Source of the DNA: a virus
Length of the DNA stretch: 35,472 nt
IMG/VR virus record: IMGVR_UViG_3300043772_001073
Location: 1-35,472 of that record
Direction: 5' to 3' (one strand)
The notes under the pieces were generated by a model. It was not told where the DNA came from, searched no databases, and saw only the letters and a list, made by a program, of their open reading frames with translations. Shown in pieces: positions 31,736 through 35,472 of the stretch (its first letter is position 1; each line of letters starts with the position of its first letter). Position numbers and translations under genes: made by a program.

Positions 31736-32395
31736 ATGAAAGCACCAGTAAACTCAGGCGGAAGCCAAACCCGCCAAATCGCACCCGAAGGAGCATACCC
31801 AGCGAGATGCTACCAAATCATTGACAAAGGCACTACCTTCGATGAGAAGTGGGGCAACAAGAAGCGCAAGGTTCAATTCCTATTTGAACTGCCAACAGAG
31901 ACCGCTGTCTTCAGCGAGGACAAAGGCGAGCAGCCCTTCTACGTGAAGGGAGTGTTCAACCTGACAATGGGCGAGAAGGCATCCCTTCGCAAGTTCATAG
32001 AGTCATGGATTGGCAAGAAGCTCACCGATGCGCAAGCCGGAGACTTCGACATCACCAAGCTGCTCGGCCATCCCGGCATGATTAACATCGGGCATACCGG
32101 CAAAGAGGACCGCGTGTATGCCAACATCATGAGCATCTCGCCTCTACCCAAAGGTCTTGCCTGCCCTCCGGCAATCAACGAGCTGCTGGCTTATGACACC
32201 ACGGAGCATGATGAAGCAGTATTCAACAAGCTGCCGGACTTCCTGAAGGATGACATACGCAAGAGCGATGAGTGGATTGCTCGCACATCGAGAGCAGCCG
32301 CTGTGCCTGCGCCAACTTGGGAGGCTACCACTACGGCCAAAGATGAGCCTGACTTCGACAGCTTGTTTGCATCAGACGATAAAACGCCATTCTAA
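31736..32395 (+). CDS. Single-strand DNA-binding-like protein, 219 residues
   Basis: The first 130 residues read as an OB-type beta domain (PARCYQIIDKGTTFDEKWGN, later FYVKGVFNLTMGEKASLRKF). A flexible Ala/Thr-rich linker and an acidic tail follow, ending in DSLFASDDKTPF. The final D-D-x-T-P-F closely resembles the C-terminal tip (DDDIPF) by which bacterial SSBs recruit partners. The pattern is shared by phage proteins replacing SSB. It is upstream of the exonuclease and helicase genes. A hairpin follows its stop. Confidence 0.68.
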   Translation: MKAPVNSGGSQTRQIAPEGAYPARCYQIIDKGTTFDEKWGNKKRKVQFLFELPTETAVFSEDKGEQPFYVKGVFNLTMGEKASLRKFIESWIGKKLTDAQAGDFDITKLLGHPGMINIGHTGKEDRVYANIMSISPLPKGLACPPAINELLAYDTTEHDEAVFNKLPDFLKDDIRKSDEWIARTSRAAAVPAPTWEATTTAKDEPDFDSLFASDDKTPF

Positions 32396-32402
32396 AACAA
32401 TA

Positions 32403-32434
32403 AAGCCCGAGGACACACATGAAACCTCGGGCTT
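32403..32434. terminator. Perfect 10-bp hairpin between the SSB-like and the next gene
   Basis: AAGCCCGAGG (32403-32412) and CCTCGGGCTT (32425-32434) form a perfect stem with a 12-base loop. There is no U run downstream on the + strand, while the - strand has a T-rich flank. It may attenuate transcription or protect the upstream mRNA rather than terminate fully. Confidence 0.5.
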
Positions 32435-32452
32435 AACTATACTATCACACAC

Positions 32453-33052
32453 ATGAACAGTATCGCAAAGATAACAATTCCGATCGAGAAATTGTATCAG
32501 ACAATAAATTCTGCTGAGGTCCTGTCAGCCCAGCAAACCATCCACAACGCAAGCGCAATCACCAACTCTGCCGAGTACGCCTCAGCAGCAAGCGCAATAT
32601 CTCAAGTCAACCAAGCCGTGAAGGCCATCGAGAATGCTCGCAAGACCGTTACCACTCCGCTCGATAGCTACAAGAAGGAGCTCATGCGCATCGAGAGTGA
32701 TGCCACGGCTCCGCTGATGGCGTTCATCACAGCCACCAAAGAAGCGATGCTTAGGTACAGCGCAGAGTCAGAGCGCAAGCTCGCAGCAGAGCAAGCCAAA
32801 GCAACCACCTTCGAGGACCTTGTTGATGTCACCATCAAGCAAGACCACATCAAAGGCATCCGCACGATTCGCAAGGTGCGCATAAGCGGAGAAGTAGATT
32901 GGCTGAAGGTGCTCAGTGTCCTGTTCGGATCGGGCATGTATAAGCCCGAGGACCTTACGCGGAATCTGCTTAAGGCAATGGAGATATGCAACATCGAGGC
33001 TATCGTCGGCATCGAGATTTACGAAGAAAAAATTCAAACTAGAACACGATGA
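32453..33052 (+). CDS. Coiled-coil protein of unknown function, 199 residues
   Basis: Residues about 25-120 form a long Ala-rich coiled coil (including AVKAIENARKTVTTPLDSYK), followed by an alpha/beta domain (about 120-190). Proteins of this layout occur in phage recombination operons next to exonucleases, but I cannot name the family. It lies between the SSB-like protein and the PD-(D/E)XK exonuclease, so it could be a partner of these, for example an annealing or loading factor (inference). It overlaps the next gene at ATGA. Confidence 0.6.
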   Translation: MNSIAKITIPIEKLYQTINSAEVLSAQQTIHNASAITNSAEYASAASAISQVNQAVKAIENARKTVTTPLDSYKKELMRIESDATAPLMAFITATKEAMLRYSAESERKLAAEQAKATTFEDLVDVTIKQDHIKGIRTIRKVRISGEVDWLKVLSVLFGSGMYKPEDLTRNLLKAMEICNIEAIVGIEIYEEKIQTRTR

Positions 33053-33264
33053 GCACTAAACTAACAGCAGTGCAATGGCTTGAGATAGCCGTGCAAAACA
33101 AGCTCGGCTCCGAGATGGGGCCATACTTTGCCGAGGCATTCGAGCAAGCCAAAGAGCTCGAGCGACAATACCTGATGCAGAGCTTCACCTCCGGCAAGAT
33201 TGAAGGGCTCAACGAAGGGCCGATGACAAGTGAACAATTTTACAATGAGACTTATGGCAAGTAA
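33049..33264 (+). CDS. Hypothetical small protein, 71 residues
   Basis: The pattern LTAVQWLEIAVQNKLGSEMG, then FEQAKELERQYLMQSF, resembles small helical proteins often seen in phages of Bacteroidota (an 'AVEWL...AKEMEK' type), of unknown role. The ATG overlaps the preceding stop. Its end overlaps the start of an AT-rich gene by 11 bases. Confidence 0.65.
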   Translation: MSTKLTAVQWLEIAVQNKLGSEMGPYFAEAFEQAKELERQYLMQSFTSGKIEGLNEGPMTSEQFYNETYGK

Positions 33265-33586
33265 ACAGACAGCGGTTAAATTAACAACTCATTATGCTGA
33301 TGATGAAGTTTGGTATTATGAATTAAAGCATGAGTTCAAAGATTTTATTTTTGAGATCTGCATGTATGATGATAAAGATCAAGACGATGAAAGAGTAATG
33401 GATTTTAGTATTACTAATAAAAATCCACATCATCATCCAATAAGATTCTTTTTTAAGAATAAAAATGGTAAAGTAAAATTTGCAGTAGATTCAAGTGGTG
33501 ATAATGGATCTTCTTATCGAACTGGAGAAGATTGGGAACAAATAAGCGATTTTGCAGACTCATTTAAGCGATTAATCAACTCATGA
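33254..33586 (+). CDS. AT-rich accessory protein, 110 residues
   Basis: The gene has about 25% GC in 33361-33480, while the next gene has 55% GC in 33601-33660, so it is probably a recent acquisition. The protein starts MASKQTAVKLTTHYADDEVW and is acidic and aromatic, with mixed alpha/beta character and no recognisable motif. I chose ATG 33254; ATG 33245 and GTG 33230 are in frame upstream. It overlaps both neighbours slightly (ATGA at the 3' end), so it is neatly fitted into the operon. Function is unknown. Confidence 0.6.
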   Translation: MASKQTAVKLTTHYADDEVWYYELKHEFKDFIFEICMYDDKDQDDERVMDFSITNKNPHHHPIRFFFKNKNGKVKFAVDSSGDNGSSYRTGEDWEQISDFADSFKRLINS

Positions 33587-34173
33587 CACGCGAAGAATAC
33601 ATCACCTACCCAGCGGTATCAGCAAGCCGCATCAAACGGCACTACACTGGAGACATCAGCTACGCTAAGGCATCGCTGAACTACGGCAAGGACTTTCACT
33701 ATGCGCTGCTCGAGTGCGAGTATGACACGATGGGCGATGCAGTGCGAAACACCTACGATGCAATCCACCAGGTGCAACTCCTTGGCGAGATGTTCGACAA
33801 GAGCGAGAAGGAGAGCATCGTTGTGAGCGAAATCACAGTGCATGGCAAGACCGTGCTCGGCAAGGGCGCAATGGACCTATGCTGGGATGAGATGAAGATC
33901 ATCGCTGATGTGAAGACCACAACCGCCAAAAGCTTGCAGGCCTTCGCTGATGACATGATAAAACACTGCAACCATGTGCAGGCCGTTTGGTATTCAATGC
34001 TGATGGGCTGGAATCCGAAGGACTTCTACTACATCGGCGTGCCGCCCAAGGTCAAGAAGTCAGGGCAGTTCAAAGACCTCTACCTCTACCGGCACAACCA
34101 GCAAGAGCTCGACCAGGCATACGAGCTTATCGCAGGCTTCTTGAATCAATTTGATGGGAACTATGGGAAGTAG
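33583..34173 (+). CDS. PD-(D/E)XK exonuclease (RecE/Cas4-like)
   Basis: A 196-residue nuclease probably used for phage recombination or DNA end processing. The motifs follow the RecB/Cas4-type order: GKDFHYALLE with H39, GAMDL with D98, ADVKTT with D109 and K111, and QAVWY with Q133 and Y137. This fits the family of exodeoxyribonuclease VIII-like phage enzymes. The length is short but contains the full core. Upstream genes encode an SSB-like and a coiled-coil protein. It overlaps the next gene by 11 bases. Confidence 0.82.
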   Translation: MTREEYITYPAVSASRIKRHYTGDISYAKASLNYGKDFHYALLECEYDTMGDAVRNTYDAIHQVQLLGEMFDKSEKESIVVSEITVHGKTVLGKGAMDLCWDEMKIIADVKTTTAKSLQAFADDMIKHCNHVQAVWYSMLMGWNPKDFYYIGVPPKVKKSGQFKDLYLYRHNQQELDQAYELIAGFLNQFDGNYGK

Positions 34174-34426
34174 AAGGCACAGCCAGCTGGTCATCGATTA
34201 CGTTGTTGAGTATTACTCGCACACCAAGACGGCAGAGATTGCCAAAGTGCTTGGCATATCTGAGTCAAGCGTTTATAACATCGCATTCAGGCTCGGGCTA
34301 AAGAAAGCGCCTGAGTATATCCGAGAGGTGCATGGCAAAGTTGTGGCAATTGCCGGTGTGAAGAATAGATTCACCAAAGGACATAAACCTTGGAATAAAA
34401 AAGATGACACACGGATCACTATTTAG
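34163..34426 (+). CDS. Helix-turn-helix protein, 87 residues (GHKPWNK tail)
   Basis: Residues about 8-50 form an HTH: DYVVEYYSHTKTAEIAKVLG, then ISESSVYNIAFRLGLKK. The C-terminus RFTKGHKPWNKK matches the (F/Y)xxGHxPWNKG-type element seen in proteins related to homing endonucleases and HTH regulators of phages. No HNH catalytic residues are present, so it is either a DNA-binding regulator or the remnant of a homing endonuclease. ATG 34163 was chosen; ATG 34154 and TTG 34151 are in frame upstream. It overlaps the methyltransferase start by 23 bases. Confidence 0.68.
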   Translation: MGSRRHSQLVIDYVVEYYSHTKTAEIAKVLGISESSVYNIAFRLGLKKAPEYIREVHGKVVAIAGVKNRFTKGHKPWNKKDDTRITI

Positions 34427-35453
34427 CGGAATTGGCGGCTTTGATTTAGCCGCTGAGTGGATGGGTTGGGAGAACATATTCCACTGCGAATGGAATCCAT
34501 TCGGGCAAAAAGTATTAAAATATCACTTTCCAAATTCAATAAGTTATGAAGACATCACAAAGACAGATTTCACTATTCACCGAGGACGAATTGACATCCT
34601 CACAGGGGGATTCCCCTGCCAGCCATACTCAATGGCCGGAAAGCGACTTGGAAAAGAAGATGAGCGACACCTCTGGCCGGAGATGCTTAGAGCGATTCGA
34701 GAAATTCGGCCGCGTTGGGTTGTGGGCGAAAATGTTTTCGGCCTTGTTAATTGGTCAGGAGGGTTGGTATTCCACGAGGTGCAGGCTGACCTGGAAGCTC
34801 AAGGGTACGAGGTTCAATCGTATGTACTTCCAGCTGTATCCGTCAACGCACCGCACCGAAGAGACAGAGTTTGGTTTGTTGCCTACGCCTCAGGCAATGG
34901 ACATGATGCAGAACCCTCCTCGGCAAATAACGCAATCGGGAAGAATAATAAGCAACCAAGGACACAACGGAAGCGCACCGCTAAAAGATTTAGCGATGAA
35001 TGGCCTACTTCCGACGCCAATAGCAAGCGATATTCATCATGCAGAGAGGGTCAAGACATTGAAAGAGACAAGAGCGCAAACAATGGCGAGTCGAAAAAAC
35101 GGAGCGAAAAGACCGAATGGTCTAATGGATTACTTGGACTTCAATCAAATGCTTCCGACACCAACAGCTCAAGTAGCCAAACATGGACACAGCGACAAAT
35201 ATTGGGACAATCGAATAGGAAAAAGGCAAATGGACATAGCAATGTGGAATGCACAAACCAATGGAAAAACTTCCCAACTGTCTCCCCAGTTTGTACTCGA
35301 GATGATGGGCTTTCCGACAGACTGGACGGAATTACCTTTTCTAAGTGGCGAAACGAATCAATCAAAGCCGGAGGAAATGCCATAGTTCCGCAAGTAGTTT
35401 ACCAAATTTTCAAAGCTATTGAGCAGTATGAAACTCAGGCCATACCAAGATAA
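34404..35453 (+). CDS. DNA cytosine-C5 methyltransferase
   Basis: A 349-residue enzyme that methylates cytosine in DNA, probably to protect phage DNA. Motif I is GSLFSGIGGFDLA, motif IV is GGFPCQPYS with the catalytic cysteine (Cys 71), motif VI includes ENV, motif VIII is APHRRDRVWF, and motif X is GGNAIVPQV near the end. The region between VIII and X, which should recognise the target, is low-complexity (Ser/Asn/Lys-rich). It is overlapped in another frame by a second family-like ORF (34546-35385). The gene crosses the circle join and overlaps the helicase. Confidence 0.9.
   Translation: MTHGSLFSGIGGFDLAAEWMGWENIFHCEWNPFGQKVLKYHFPNSISYEDITKTDFTIHRGRIDILTGGFPCQPYSMAGKRLGKEDERHLWPEMLRAIREIRPRWVVGENVFGLVNWSGGLVFHEVQADLEAQGYEVQSYVLPAVSVNAPHRRDRVWFVAYASGNGHDAEPSSANNAIGKNNKQPRTQRKRTAKRFSDEWPTSDANSKRYSSCREGQDIERDKSANNGESKKRSEKTEWSNGLLGLQSNASDTNSSSSQTWTQRQILGQSNRKKANGHSNVECTNQWKNFPTVSPVCTRDDGLSDRLDGITFSKWRNESIKAGGNAIVPQVVYQIFKAIEQYETQAIPR
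34546..35385 (+). CDS. Overlapping-frame protein with LLPTP repeats and MMGFPTDWTELPF end
   Basis: A 279-residue ORF lying wholly inside the methyltransferase gene in the +1 frame. It is not low-complexity: SQGDSPASHTQW, a Trp/Cys-rich region (WYSTRCRLTWKLK, about 74-86), three LLPTP-type repeats (111-115, 154-158, 202-206) and LSPQFVLEMMGFPTDWTELPF (245-265). I recognise this combination as a recurrent phage protein type, sometimes annotated as methyltransferase-related, which elsewhere is a stand-alone gene. Its role is unknown; functional coupling to the enzyme is plausible. Its ATG is internal and has no clear Shine-Dalgarno site. Confidence 0.65.
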   Translation: MKTSQRQISLFTEDELTSSQGDSPASHTQWPESDLEKKMSDTSGRRCLERFEKFGRVGLWAKMFSALLIGQEGWYSTRCRLTWKLKGTRFNRMYFQLYPSTHRTEETEFGLLPTPQAMDMMQNPPRQITQSGRIISNQGHNGSAPLKDLAMNGLLPTPIASDIHHAERVKTLKETRAQTMASRKNGAKRPNGLMDYLDFNQMLPTPTAQVAKHGHSDKYWDNRIGKRQMDIAMWNAQTNGKTSQLSPQFVLEMMGFPTDWTELPFLSGETNQSKPEEMP

Positions 35454-35472
35454 TTTCATTAACAACATTGCT
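35346..35472. repeat. Terminal direct repeat, right copy
   Basis: Identical to bases 1-127; see the left copy. The methyltransferase stop (35451-35453) and the first 45 bases of the helicase gene lie here. Confidence 0.95.
35428..35472 (+). CDS. 5' end of the helicase gene (redundant copy, truncated by the window)
   Basis: These 15 codons repeat the helicase start at 83-127 (MKLRPYQDNFINNIA) because of the circular overlap. Not a separate gene. Confidence 0.9.
   Translation, partial: MKLRPYQDNFINNIA

Overview
The window is a complete tailed-phage genome assembled as a circle and printed with a redundant end. Bases 1-127 are repeated exactly at 35346-35472, so the unit genome is 35,345 bp, and the cytosine methyltransferase gene runs across the join. 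Every convincing gene lies on the + strand, usually with 1-20 base overlaps or ATGA/TGATG junctions. I see no integrase, repressor, tRNA or CRISPR array, so nothing points to lysogeny. The host is probably a member of the Bacteroidota. Several intergenic regions carry the TTTG / TAnnTTTG promoter of that phylum, and the VirE-type primase and the tail-protein style are familiar from phages of that phylum. The tape-measure gene and tail modules indicate a siphovirus.

Layout. (1) 83-3672: SF2 helicase and a primase/VirE-type helicase. (2) 3673-3955: a 283-base non-coding region with eight copies of a TGTTGCA word, an AT run and a (CA)16 tract; this is my candidate replication origin. (3) 3956-5462: VRR-NUC nuclease and small accessory genes. 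(4) 5485-7182: terminase small-subunit candidate, a one-helix membrane protein and the large terminase. (5) 7179-14896: small genes, tail-assembly chaperone candidate, tape measure and two large tail-tip proteins. (6) 14982-16985: probable tail tube protein, then a glycosyltransferase and a methyltransferase. (7) 17062-24249: portal, minor head protein, scaffold candidate, major capsid candidate and connectors. (8) 24246-28561: a tail-terminator/fibre fusion and AT-rich adhesin genes. (9) 28561-31036: lysozyme, holin candidate, membrane proteins and a PAS + HisKA protein. (10) 31153-35453: probable early and recombination genes (SSB-like protein, PD-(D/E)XK exonuclease, HTH protein, cytosine methyltransferase), which run on through the join into the helicase and primase.

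How it fits together. One rightward programme is punctuated by hairpin terminators (21310, 22574, 31375, possibly 32403) and promoters. The probable major virion genes (tail tube and capsid) have their own promoters, folded leaders and codon use that looks different from their neighbours. The most unusual elements are: the methyltransferase gene with a second family-like protein encoded in another frame across 80% of its length; a phage PAS + histidine phosphoacceptor protein without a kinase ATPase domain; the iteron/Z-DNA-like region; and four genes whose start codon sits 12-13 bases from the start of the promoter -7 element, which predicts leaderless mRNAs.
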